DNA of 64,000 nucleotides from Flavobacterium fontis. Lineage in GTDB: Bacteria; Bacteroidota; Bacteroidia; Flavobacteriales; Flavobacteriaceae. Under the pieces are notes generated by a model, which worked only from the letters and a program-made list of their open reading frames with translations, searched no databases and had not been told where the DNA came from. Position 1 is the first letter of the stretch. Each line of letters starts with the position of its first letter. Of the stretch, positions 1-7,926 are shown piece by piece. A program made the translations under genes and the position numbers. Location: contig NZ_FQVQ01000001.1 in assembly GCF_900129405.1 (NCBI RefSeq), positions 310,001-374,000 on the forward strand, in the 5' to 3' direction.

Positions 1-376
1 TGGGTTCATGAATTTGTTCCCATTGTTGCGTAGCCAATTGTTCGAAAGTGGTTTCGTAGGCTTCGGTAGTAATTGTTTTAAGGGCTTTTTGTATGAGTAT
101 TTCGCCGATTTGTCTTCCTTTTAATTCGTTTTTGAGACGCACTTTCCCCCATTTTTTTTGGTGAAATTTACTTTGTGCAAAAACCAAAGCAAAACGTTCT
201 TCATTGAGAAAGTTTTTTTGAATGAGCGCAACGATAATCTCGTCCTTTTCCTGTGATGAAAGGCTAAATTCTTGCAGTTTTTGCCACACTTCTAGATGGC
301 ACCGTTCTTGGTAGGCGCAGTAATATTCAAGTTTAGCCAATACTTCTTGAGCGGAAAGTCCTGATTTTGAGTGCAA
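1..376 (-). CDS. recX: RecX family regulatory protein (partial, 3' end outside window)
   Basis: The reverse strand reads as an open frame of about 125 codons running off the left edge. The translation has the RecX pattern: an N-terminal stretch KLEYYCAYQERCHLEVWQKL followed by FLNEERFA and a KWGKVRLKNEL segment. RecX proteins are small helical proteins that modulate RecA filaments. The start is uncertain. A stop lies five codons upstream of a TTG at 374-376, which gives an N-terminus (LHSKSGLSAQEV) that looks reasonable for the family, and there is no ATG. A TAGTTTTG sequence overlaps this TTG and could be a -7 promoter element, in which case translation would begin further in, perhaps at the TTG at about 340. 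I see no good -33 partner for it. The family call is sure; the start is not. Confidence 0.82.
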   Translation of the reverse strand, partial: MHSKSGLSAQEVLAKLEYYCAYQERCHLEVWQKLQEFSLSSQEKDEIIVALIQKNFLNEERFALVFAQSKFHQKKWGKVRLKNELKGRQIGEILIQKALKTITTEAYETTFEQLATQQWEQIHEP

Positions 377-427
377 AACTACGTAAAATTACAATGGATT
401 TGTTAATAATTTAGTAATACAAAGCTA

Positions 428-457
428 TTGAAATCCTGTGAATTAGCTGTAATTTTG
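428..457 (+). promoter_or_regulatory. Bacteroidetes-type promoter of the T9SS type C protein
   Basis: TTG at 428-430 and TAATTTTG at 450-457 are separated by 19 bp. This matches the -33/-7 pattern (TTG, TAnnTTTG) of the primary sigma factor in this phylum. The predicted transcript starts about 20 bp before the ATG at 480. Confidence 0.6.
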
Positions 458-479
458 TACGCTGGAAAAAGATGAAAAA

Positions 480-3400
480 ATGATTTGTCAAAAAGTGACT
501 TTAAAGAGCTTTAAAATTTTAGTGATTCTGTTGTTTTTAAGTATAAATGCTTGGGGGCAATCTATATTTACTAATCCAATTACAGGTACTAATCCAAATA
601 CTACCAATCCCTACACCATCGGGCAAGTTATAGATCCAAATATAACCGTTAGCGGAATTGGAAGAGGAACGGGTATAGCTGGAGCAAACGCGAACAATCG
701 ATATAATGCGAATGGATGGAGTACCGGAGCAATTGATTTAAATGACTATTTTGAATTTACACTAACTCCTGCTCCTGGTTACAAAATTGATTTTGTGAGT
801 TTTGTGTATACCGCTCAATTATCCTCTGGTGTAGCATCACATTCTTTTAGATCAAGTTTGGATGGGTTTACTACAGATATTGGTACACCTACTACAACGG
901 GAACAACCATTTCATTGTCTTCATTACCTTTTCAAGGTATAACTAGTTCAATTACTTTCCGATTCTACTCCTATGGGTTAGGTGCTGCAACAACCACATT
1001 CAGTATTAATGATTTTACATTCAACGGTACGGTGTCTTTAAATTGCACGCCCCCTGCCAATCCAACGGGGACAATTACGGGAACAACCCCGGCCTGTACT
1101 TCAACAACGCTAACCTTTACCGGTACCGCTACGGCGCCAGTAGTCAATTATTGGCAAACAACACCAACAGGCACTTCCACAGCAAATAATGCGGCTACGC
1201 CTTTAAATGTAACCACGAGCGGTACTTATTATGTGCGTGCTTTTAATTCGGCGACCTCTTGTTGGTCCACAGGGAACGTGGCTTCCTCAGCCATTACAAT
1301 AGTTCCTGCCGTAAATATTACTACACAGCCTGCGAGTCAAACCGTTCAATCGTTAACCAATACGGTGTTTACGGTTGCGGCCTCTAATGCCGTTTCCTAC
1401 CAATGGCAAGTCTCAACCGACGGCGGTACCACTTGGACAAACTTAACCAATGTAGCCCCTTACAACAATGTGACCAATCCAACGCTAAATATCAACGCAA
1501 CCCCATCAGGATTAAATGGGTATCGCTATCGTTGTGTTGTAACGGGAACGACACCATGTGCAGTTGTTAATTCTAATGTAGCCATACTCACAGTTGCAAC
1601 CCCAATCGTTGCCTTAGCCAATACGGGCGCACAAGTTCCAGCAGCTTTTGTTTCACAAGGTACAGTGGATCACGTTTTACATCGTTTTCAACTTACCGTG
1701 TCCAGTTCCAATGCGACCCTCAACGGACTTCAAGCGATTCCCATTACAGGGACATACGCAGCTACCGATATTGTGAATCTTAAAGTTCGCTACTCCTTAG
1801 ATAACGTTTTGGATCCAGGTGATGCAACCTTGTGTACCCTAACGGCTCCTGGGGTGGCGGGAAATAAGAACTTTACACCCTTTACGTCAACCGTAATCAA
1901 CGCAGGAACGGTAGGGTATTTATTTATTACTGCTGACTTTTCTGCAACGGCCACGCTTGGCAATACGATTGGTGTGAATGGTTTTAGCAATGTAGGTGCT
2001 AACCTCATTTTCTTCGGAGGTGTTGCGCGAAGTGGAAATACAACCAATAGCGGTTTGCAAACCATTGCCCCTTCTGCACCCAATCTTCCTGCTACCTTTA
2101 CCCGCGGTTGCTCTAGCAATACGACTCAAGTATTGAATTGGTCGGCGCCATTAACCGGTCCTTTCGATGGGTATATAATTGTTGCACGTCAAGGAGGATT
2201 AAATCCCCATGCCGTGACGAGTTTAGTAGCTTCAACACAACCCTTCAACACCGATTTTTCGTTGGCTCCCACCTATGGTAGCACAGCACCTCTTTCGCGT
2301 GTCGTTTATATAGGCACTGGAACTACAGCCACGATTACAGGGTTAACAGCGGGAGCAACCTATGTTTATGAAATTTATACGTACCGCAACAACGGTCCAA
2401 CCAATACCGTTTTTTCAACAACACCGCGTTCCCTGACTCAAGTCGCCGCTTTGAGTAATGTCACTAACGCTATCGCAACACCTGGAAATACTACAGGATT
2501 AATCGGTTGGGCCAATCCCAATGCGCTTTGTTTTGATCAAGTTTTGGTCGTGGTGACTGCGGCTCCCGGAATAACATTTGCTCCTACCGGCGATGGAAGT
2601 GCTTATACAGCCAATCCCGCTTTTGCAGCGTTCAATCAAGTCGTGTATGCCTCCAGCGGAAACAACGTAAACATTACAGGATTAACCAATGGAGTTACTT
2701 ATTACATCGAAATATTTGTACGTAGTGGGACCGATTGGAGTTCGGGAGTCGAGGTGGCTTTAACGCCCTTGAACATTGTTCCAACGGTATTGAAAACGGG
2801 AGATTTGTTGCTTATCGCTTATGATAATACGACAACAGGGGCCGATGATGCCATCCGACTTTTATCTTTAGTTGAGATTAATCCCGGAACGAGTTTTATT
2901 TGGGCTAATACAACCTATGAAACAGGAGGGATGCCCGCCGCCAATGTGCGCACCGATAAATGGTACAGTTGTACTGCTGCCCCCGATGGAAATTTACCCT
3001 TTTTAGAGTTCACCTATACTGGAACGACCCCAATTCCGGCGGCTTCTGTGTTTTGTATTAATACTGTTAGTGCAGGAACAGGTTCAACGATTTCTGTTGT
3101 GGATGCTGCAGGAACAACTTACAATTCGTTTACAATTTCGGGACGAAATGCAGATGGTACGACCTTAACCAGCCACGGAAGTGTCAATGTTTCGAGCTCG
3201 GCACCCGATTCAATGTTTTTATTACAAGGATTTTTCACCTACGACATAACGGGTTCTACCTTTACTGGAACGGTATTGTCTGGGGTACAAGATGGTGGGG
3301 TATGGTATGAATTGACCGATAACTTAACCGCCATTAGCGGCAATAATTTCCGACGATCACGAAAGCATCCGCAGTTGATTTGTGCTTCTCTGCAAGCCAA

Positions 3401-5669
3401 TACGACTACTGGTGCTTATGAAGTGAGTTACAACACTTCTTCAACAACCTTTACCACGGGAAGCCGACCCTATTTGATTGGTTCTATCTTAAATTATACC
3501 ACCAATTGGACGACTTTATTAGGGACATGTCCAACGAATTCCCCTTTTATCATTACTGTTGCTGATCCCTTCAATAAGTGGACAGGGGCATTGAATACCA
3601 ATTGGTTTGATTGTAACAATTGGGCGCTATTGACCGTTCCCGATGAGTTAACCGATGTAGTCATTGATGCTACTGCTGGAAATGATGCTGTGATTGATTA
3701 TACGGCAGCTAATTCAGATACCTTTTCGGATGTAGCCAAGTGTAAAGATTTGACCATTTCAGGGCGAAGTGTCCAACTGCAAGGAAATGCTTTAAATCGA
3801 TTAGAAGTCTATGGAAATCTTAGCCTTTCGGGTGCGGGGATTTTGGATATGGATGATAGCAATTCGACTACTGCAGATGGGAATTTAATTCTATATGGCA
3901 ACTGGACCAATGCGGCTTCAGCGGCACAATTCCAAGAAGGAAACGGTACAGTTCATTTTGTGGGAAGTGCTCCGCAAATTATCAACGGGAATGTGCATAC
4001 CAATGTAGAACAGTTTTATAATGTGGTATTGGATAATGATTTTAACACAAATGTTTCCAATAATTTATTCGCCCAGGGAAATCTTGAAGTGAAGTTGAAT
4101 AAAATCTTAACCATTGGTGCTGATGATTATGTTTTTGCCTTCAATACGTTAACGTTAGACGGAATTTTAAACATCAACAACACGGGTCAATTGATTCAAA
4201 TCAATGAGACAGATACCAACAATGGTGATTATTCAGGAACAAAATTCCGTATGGATCGTACCACTTTAGCCCGCAATTTTGATTATGTGTACTGGAGTGC
4301 TCCCACAGAAAATGTGGCGGTCAATTCGTTACCCAATGCCTTGCGTTACGAATGGAATCCAATCTTCGCAAATTCCAATGGAACCTTCGGAAATTGGGCG
4401 ATAGCTTCAGGAACAATGGTGCGTGGAAAAGGTTACATTGCTCGAGCTTCCAACGGATCAGCAACGGCAGTTCCTTTGACCGCCACTTTTACGGGGAAAC
4501 CCCATAACGGTCAGTTTACAACACCTATTTCCCGAGGGAATTATGACGGGCCTGATTTTGATGCCGATCTAACGAATCCCGATAATTTTGATACGACACG
4601 TTTTGATGACAATTGGAATTTAGTTGGAAATCCATACCCTTCAGCGATTGATGCAGAAGAGTTTTTGGTATTGAACCAAACGAAAATTGAAGGCTCTATT
4701 TGGGTTTGGAAACACGGTTTGGCACCCACCTCGACAACAAGTCCGTTTTACAACAATTTCCAATACAATTATTGGACTTCAGATTATATTAAGTATAACG
4801 GTTTGGGTTCGACCGAGCCCGATTCTTTTGCTGGAAAAATTGGAGCTGGACAAGGTTTTATGGTCAACATGTTGCATTCAGCTACCACGCCAAATACGCT
4901 TGCTTTCGAGAATAGCCTTCGCGCAGATGCCTTGTTAATGCCTCACGATAATACCGATTTTTATCGAAATGCGCAATGGTTTTCCCAGCAGAAACACCGC
5001 ATTTGGTTGGATATCGTTAATACAACCAATGGAAATTCAGAACGAACCTTGGTCGGGTATGCAAGTCAAGCCACCAATGGTCGGGACCATTTGTATGATT
5101 GTATTCACAAAATAACTGGCGAATTAAGTATCTACTCTTTATTGCAAGATGAACCCTATTCTATTCAAGGAAAAGGGCTGCCTTTTACAGCAAATGACCG
5201 TATTCCTCTTGGAGTTTACGTGAACACACCTGGAACCTATGCGATTGCGTTGTATAAAACGGATGGATTGTTTGCAGGGCAGCAACCTATTTATTTGGAA
5301 GATAAGGTTGCCGGGGTATTTCATAATTTGAAAAATAGCCCCTACACGGTAACATTACCCAAAGGTGAATTGAATTCACGCTTTGTATTGCGTTATTCGA
5401 TTCCTGGAAATCCCATTCTAAACCTTGATTCTGTAGCGTATGAAGCGACAATAAAGGTTGTAGCGCAGCAAAGAGTTATTTCCGTGCAAGCCGAAGAGCC
5501 TATTCAAGAGGTTATGGTTTATGATTTGCAAGGACGATTACTTACGCATTTGACAGCAGTTCATGATCTAAAAGCGCAAACAAGTCCAATTGAGGGAGAA
5601 CAACAAACCTTGATTGTGAAAATTATTTTGGAAACGGGCGCTGTAATGACGCAAAAAGTAGTGCTATAA
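480..5669 (+). CDS. Large secreted protein with Ig-like and FN3-like modules and a T9SS type C sorting domain
   Basis: A 1729-residue protein with an N-terminal signal peptide (hydrophobic ILVILLFLSINAWGQ, cleavage probably after residue 26). After an N-terminal region (about 28-190) come Ig-like segments (about 190-375), a Thr/Ala-rich beta module (about 375-545), two fibronectin-III-like repeats (about 545-770) and a long low-similarity region. The last ~90 residues contain LNSRFVLRYS, then VMVYDLQGRLL, and end in TLIVKIILETGAVMTQKVVL. I recognise this as the Flavobacterium type C sorting domain of the type IX secretion system, distinct from the common type A. It is probably exported and anchored or released at the cell surface; the substrate or binding role is unknown. 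The ATG at 480 lies about 20 bp from a good promoter and directly opens the signal peptide. It is a single-gene unit ending in a strong hairpin. Confidence 0.85.
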   Translation: MICQKVTLKSFKILVILLFLSINAWGQSIFTNPITGTNPNTTNPYTIGQVIDPNITVSGIGRGTGIAGANANNRYNANGWSTGAIDLNDYFEFTLTPAPGYKIDFVSFVYTAQLSSGVASHSFRSSLDGFTTDIGTPTTTGTTISLSSLPFQGITSSITFRFYSYGLGAATTTFSINDFTFNGTVSLNCTPPANPTGTITGTTPACTSTTLTFTGTATAPVVNYWQTTPTGTSTANNAATPLNVTTSGTYYVRAFNSATSCWSTGNVASSAITIVPAVNITTQPASQTVQSLTNTVFTVAASNAVSYQWQVSTDGGTTWTNLTNVAPYNNVTNPTLNINATPSGLNGYRYRCVVTGTTPCAVVNSNVAILTVATPIVALANTGAQVPAAFVSQGTVDHVLHRFQLTVSSSNATLNGLQAIPITGTYAATDIVNLKVRYSLDNVLDPGDATLCTLTAPGVAGNKNFTPFTSTVINAGTVGYLFITADFSATATLGNTIGVNGFSNVGANLIFFGGVARSGNTTNSGLQTIAPSAPNLPATFTRGCSSNTTQVLNWSAPLTGPFDGYIIVARQGGLNPHAVTSLVASTQPFNTDFSLAPTYGSTAPLSRVVYIGTGTTATITGLTAGATYVYEIYTYRNNGPTNTVFSTTPRSLTQVAALSNVTNAIATPGNTTGLIGWANPNALCFDQVLVVVTAAPGITFAPTGDGSAYTANPAFAAFNQVVYASSGNNVNITGLTNGVTYYIEIFVRSGTDWSSGVEVALTPLNIVPTVLKTGDLLLIAYDNTTTGADDAIRLLSLVEINPGTSFIWANTTYETGGMPAANVRTDKWYSCTAAPDGNLPFLEFTYTGTTPIPAASVFCINTVSAGTGSTISVVDAAGTTYNSFTISGRNADGTTLTSHGSVNVSSSAPDSMFLLQGFFTYDITGSTFTGTVLSGVQDGGVWYELTDNLTAISGNNFRRSRKHPQLICASLQANTTTGAYEVSYNTSSTTFTTGSRPYLIGSILNYTTNWTTLLGTCPTNSPFIITVADPFNKWTGALNTNWFDCNNWALLTVPDELTDVVIDATAGNDAVIDYTAANSDTFSDVAKCKDLTISGRSVQLQGNALNRLEVYGNLSLSGAGILDMDDSNSTTADGNLILYGNWTNAASAAQFQEGNGTVHFVGSAPQIINGNVHTNVEQFYNVVLDNDFNTNVSNNLFAQGNLEVKLNKILTIGADDYVFAFNTLTLDGILNINNTGQLIQINETDTNNGDYSGTKFRMDRTTLARNFDYVYWSAPTENVAVNSLPNALRYEWNPIFANSNGTFGNWAIASGTMVRGKGYIARASNGSATAVPLTATFTGKPHNGQFTTPISRGNYDGPDFDADLTNPDNFDTTRFDDNWNLVGNPYPSAIDAEEFLVLNQTKIEGSIWVWKHGLAPTSTTSPFYNNFQYNYWTSDYIKYNGLGSTEPDSFAGKIGAGQGFMVNMLHSATTPNTLAFENSLRADALLMPHDNTDFYRNAQWFSQQKHRIWLDIVNTTNGNSERTLVGYASQATNGRDHLYDCIHKITGELSIYSLLQDEPYSIQGKGLPFTANDRIPLGVYVNTPGTYAIALYKTDGLFAGQQPIYLEDKVAGVFHNLKNSPYTVTLPKGELNSRFVLRYSIPGNPILNLDSVAYEATIKVVAQQRVISVQAEEPIQEVMVYDLQGRLLTHLTAVHDLKAQTSPIEGEQQTLIVKIILETGAVMTQKVVL

Positions 5670-5690
5670 AATTAAAAATATAGAAACGAA

Positions 5691-5715
5691 AAAGTCCCGA
5701 GATTATCGGGACTTT
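5691..5715. terminator. Bidirectional terminator between the T9SS type C gene and bioB
   Basis: A perfect 10-bp stem, AAAGTCCCGA and its complement, surrounds a 5-base loop. It is flanked by A runs on the left and T runs on the right, so it can end both converging transcripts. Confidence 0.85.
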
Positions 5716-5719
5716 TTTA

Positions 5720-6805
5720 TTATTTACCTTTGATAGAAGCTTTAACGTTGCGTTCTATACTATGTCCTGGACGTGACCATTTTGGTTTTTCACCCAGCGG
5801 TTGAAACTGTGAATCTTCTGCTTCCACGGTCTGTGGTTGCATAAGTTTGATAAACGGTTTTTGAGGTTGTAAACCTAAGGTTTCAAACATTTTCATGTCC
5901 TCATTTACATCAGGATTGGGCGTAGTCAATAATTTATCGCCAGCAAAAATTGAGTTAGCTCCCGCAAAGAAACACATCGCCTGACCTTCTCGTGACATTT
6001 CAGTTCGTCCGGCCGATAAGCGTACTTGCGTTTCAGGCATGACGATACGCGTAGTGGCTACCATTCGAATCATTTCCCAAATCGCTACGGGTTTTTGATC
6101 TTCCAAAGGCGTTCCTTCTACAGCAACTAGCGCATTGATAGGCACAGATTCTGGCTGCGGATTCAATCGTGCAAGCGCGACCAACATACCCGCGCGGTCT
6201 TCAACACTTTCGCCCATTCCAATAATACCGCCACTGCAAACCGTTACGTTGGTTTTTCGCACGTTTTCAATTGTTTTCAAACGGTCTTCAAAGCCGCGTG
6301 TGGAAATGACTTCTTTGTAATATTCTTCAGAGGTGTCTAAATTATGGTTGTAGGCATAGAGTCCGGCTTCGGCCAAACGCAAGGCTTGATTTTCCGTAAG
6401 CATTCCCAACGTACAACACACTTCCATGTCCAATTTATTGATGGTGCGCACCATTTCTAATACTTGGTCAAATTCTGGACCGTCTTTTACGTTACGCCAA
6501 GCAGCACCCATACAAACACGGGATGAACCTGCGGCTTTTGCACGAAGGGCCTGTGCTTTTACTTGAGTTACACTCATCAAATCATTTCCTTCAATATCGG
6601 TATGATACCGCGCAGCTTGGGGGCAATAGCCACAATCTTCGGGGCAACCTCCTGTTTTTATGGACAATAAGGTTGAAACTTGAACCACATTGGGATCATG
6701 ATGTTTGCGATGCACGGTGGCCGCCTCATACATCAAATCCATGAAAGGTTTATGGTAAATGGCCAAAATTTCTTCTTTGGTCCAATTGTGTCTTATTTCA
6801 CTCAT
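5720..6805 (-). CDS. bioB: Biotin synthase
   Basis: 361 residues, normal for BioB. It converts dethiobiotin to biotin by radical-SAM sulfur insertion. The radical-SAM cluster motif is at residues 54-61 (CPEDCGYC). Other family motifs are visible: VCMGAAWRN, CCTLGML and LSAGRTEMS, the last two belonging to the core and the C-terminal region near the 2Fe-2S site. The gene lies 53 bp downstream of ribF on the same strand and may be co-transcribed with it. No other biotin genes are in the window. The transcript ends at the bidirectional hairpin just after the stop. Confidence 0.97.
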   Translation of the reverse strand: MSEIRHNWTKEEILAIYHKPFMDLMYEAATVHRKHHDPNVVQVSTLLSIKTGGCPEDCGYCPQAARYHTDIEGNDLMSVTQVKAQALRAKAAGSSRVCMGAAWRNVKDGPEFDQVLEMVRTINKLDMEVCCTLGMLTENQALRLAEAGLYAYNHNLDTSEEYYKEVISTRGFEDRLKTIENVRKTNVTVCSGGIIGMGESVEDRAGMLVALARLNPQPESVPINALVAVEGTPLEDQKPVAIWEMIRMVATTRIVMPETQVRLSAGRTEMSREGQAMCFFAGANSIFAGDKLLTTPNPDVNEDMKMFETLGLQPQKPFIKLMQPQTVEAEDSQFQPLGEKPKWSRPGHSIERNVKASIKGK

Positions 6806-6858
6806 AGCGTGACGAATTTAGAATTCAAAAGTAACGATTTCCCTTCATTGGGCAATAG

Positions 6859-7794
6859 TTATTTCGGAAGGTTTTGGAAGTATGCCATGGCTTGCTCTTT
6901 ATCCTTGATAATCTGATTTTTAAGAGCGTCAAGGGAGTCAAATCGTTGCTCCTCACGAAGGAATGTTAGGAATTCCAACGAAAGTTTGGCATTGTATATT
7001 TCTTGGGAAAAATCAAAAAGATGTACTTCTATGGTTCGAGAAGTGCCCGAAACGGTTGGACGATTTCCAATATTTAATACGCCCGAATAGCTTTGGTTGT
7101 TCCAGGTAACGCGAACTACATAAACCCCATTTTTTGGAATAAGTTTTTCTTCACAACAGGGTTGTAAATTGGCCGTAGGAAATCCTAAAGTGCGGCCCAA
7201 CTGTTGTCCTTTAACAACGGTGCCCGAAAGCGTGTACGGATGTCCTAAATAGTCTTGGGCAACACCACAATCGCCAGCTTCCAATGCTTTGCGAATCTTT
7301 GTGGAGCTAATCGTAATTGCATTAACTTCTTCTGCGGTAATTTGAACAACGTCAAAACCAAATTCCAATCCGAAACGAGTTAAATCTTCAATATTTGCCG
7401 TGCGATTTTTTCCAAAACGGTGGTCGTAACCGATGATAATTTTTTTGATATTAAATTTTTTTACCAAAATATCAGTTACAAAAGCCTCGGCGGTTAATTG
7501 TGAGAACGCTTTGTCAAACGGATGTATTACCAGATGATCGATTCCTGATTTTTGAATCAAGTGTGATTTTTCTTCGATGCAACTGAGTAAGTACATGGGT
7601 GTGTCTGTTTGTAACACCGATCGGGGATGTGGGTGAAAAGTAAGAACTACACTTTCCAACCCCATAATTTTAGCAGCTTCTGTTATTTTATTCAGAATCT
7701 TCGTATGGCCCAAATGAACTCCGTCAAAAGTACCCAGTGTGAGCACTGTGCCTTTTGTTTGGGGAAAATCAGCGATGTTGGAATAGGTTTTCAA
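6859..7794 (-). CDS. ribF: Bifunctional riboflavin kinase / FAD synthetase
   Basis: Makes FMN and then FAD from riboflavin. The N-terminal FAD-synthetase domain carries GTFDGVHLGH (about residues 20-29). The C-terminal flavokinase domain carries GRTLGFPTANL, NGVYVVRV and GVLNIGNRPT. The frame has no suitable ATG at its front. A GTG at 7812 overlaps a TACCTTTG -7 element (7812-7819), so it would lie outside the transcript. The TTG at 7794 gives an N-terminus LKTYSNIADF that looks like other flavobacterial RibF proteins. I chose that start, giving 312 residues; the GTG would give 317-318. bioB follows downstream. Confidence 0.93.
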   Translation of the reverse strand: MKTYSNIADFPQTKGTVLTLGTFDGVHLGHTKILNKITEAAKIMGLESVVLTFHPHPRSVLQTDTPMYLLSCIEEKSHLIQKSGIDHLVIHPFDKAFSQLTAEAFVTDILVKKFNIKKIIIGYDHRFGKNRTANIEDLTRFGLEFGFDVVQITAEEVNAITISSTKIRKALEAGDCGVAQDYLGHPYTLSGTVVKGQQLGRTLGFPTANLQPCCEEKLIPKNGVYVVRVTWNNQSYSGVLNIGNRPTVSGTSRTIEVHLFDFSQEIYNAKLSLEFLTFLREEQRFDSLDALKNQIIKDKEQAMAYFQNLPK

Positions 7795-7811
7795 GTGCAA
7801 TAAAATCGGCA

Positions 7812-7819
7812 CAAAGGTA
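7812..7819 (-). promoter_or_regulatory. -7 element upstream of ribF
   Basis: TACCTTTG on the minus strand matches TAnnTTTG. No good -33 TTG is seen at the expected distance, so this is a weak call. It matters because it argues against the GTG start at 7812 for ribF. Confidence 0.35.
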
Positions 7820-7926
7820 GTTGATTTTTACGTTTAATAACTATACCCCGTTGAATTCACATTTAGAATGTCAAATTCGTAAAAATTCGTTTATATTTGT
7901 TAGCTATTATAACCAATCTAATTAAA

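Noticed and set aside
471..482. Three-codon ATG frame just before the T9SS type C gene as a regulatory leader
   Set aside because: ATG AAA AAA TGA arises from an A-rich leader and overlaps the true ATG; there is no evidence of attenuation structure.
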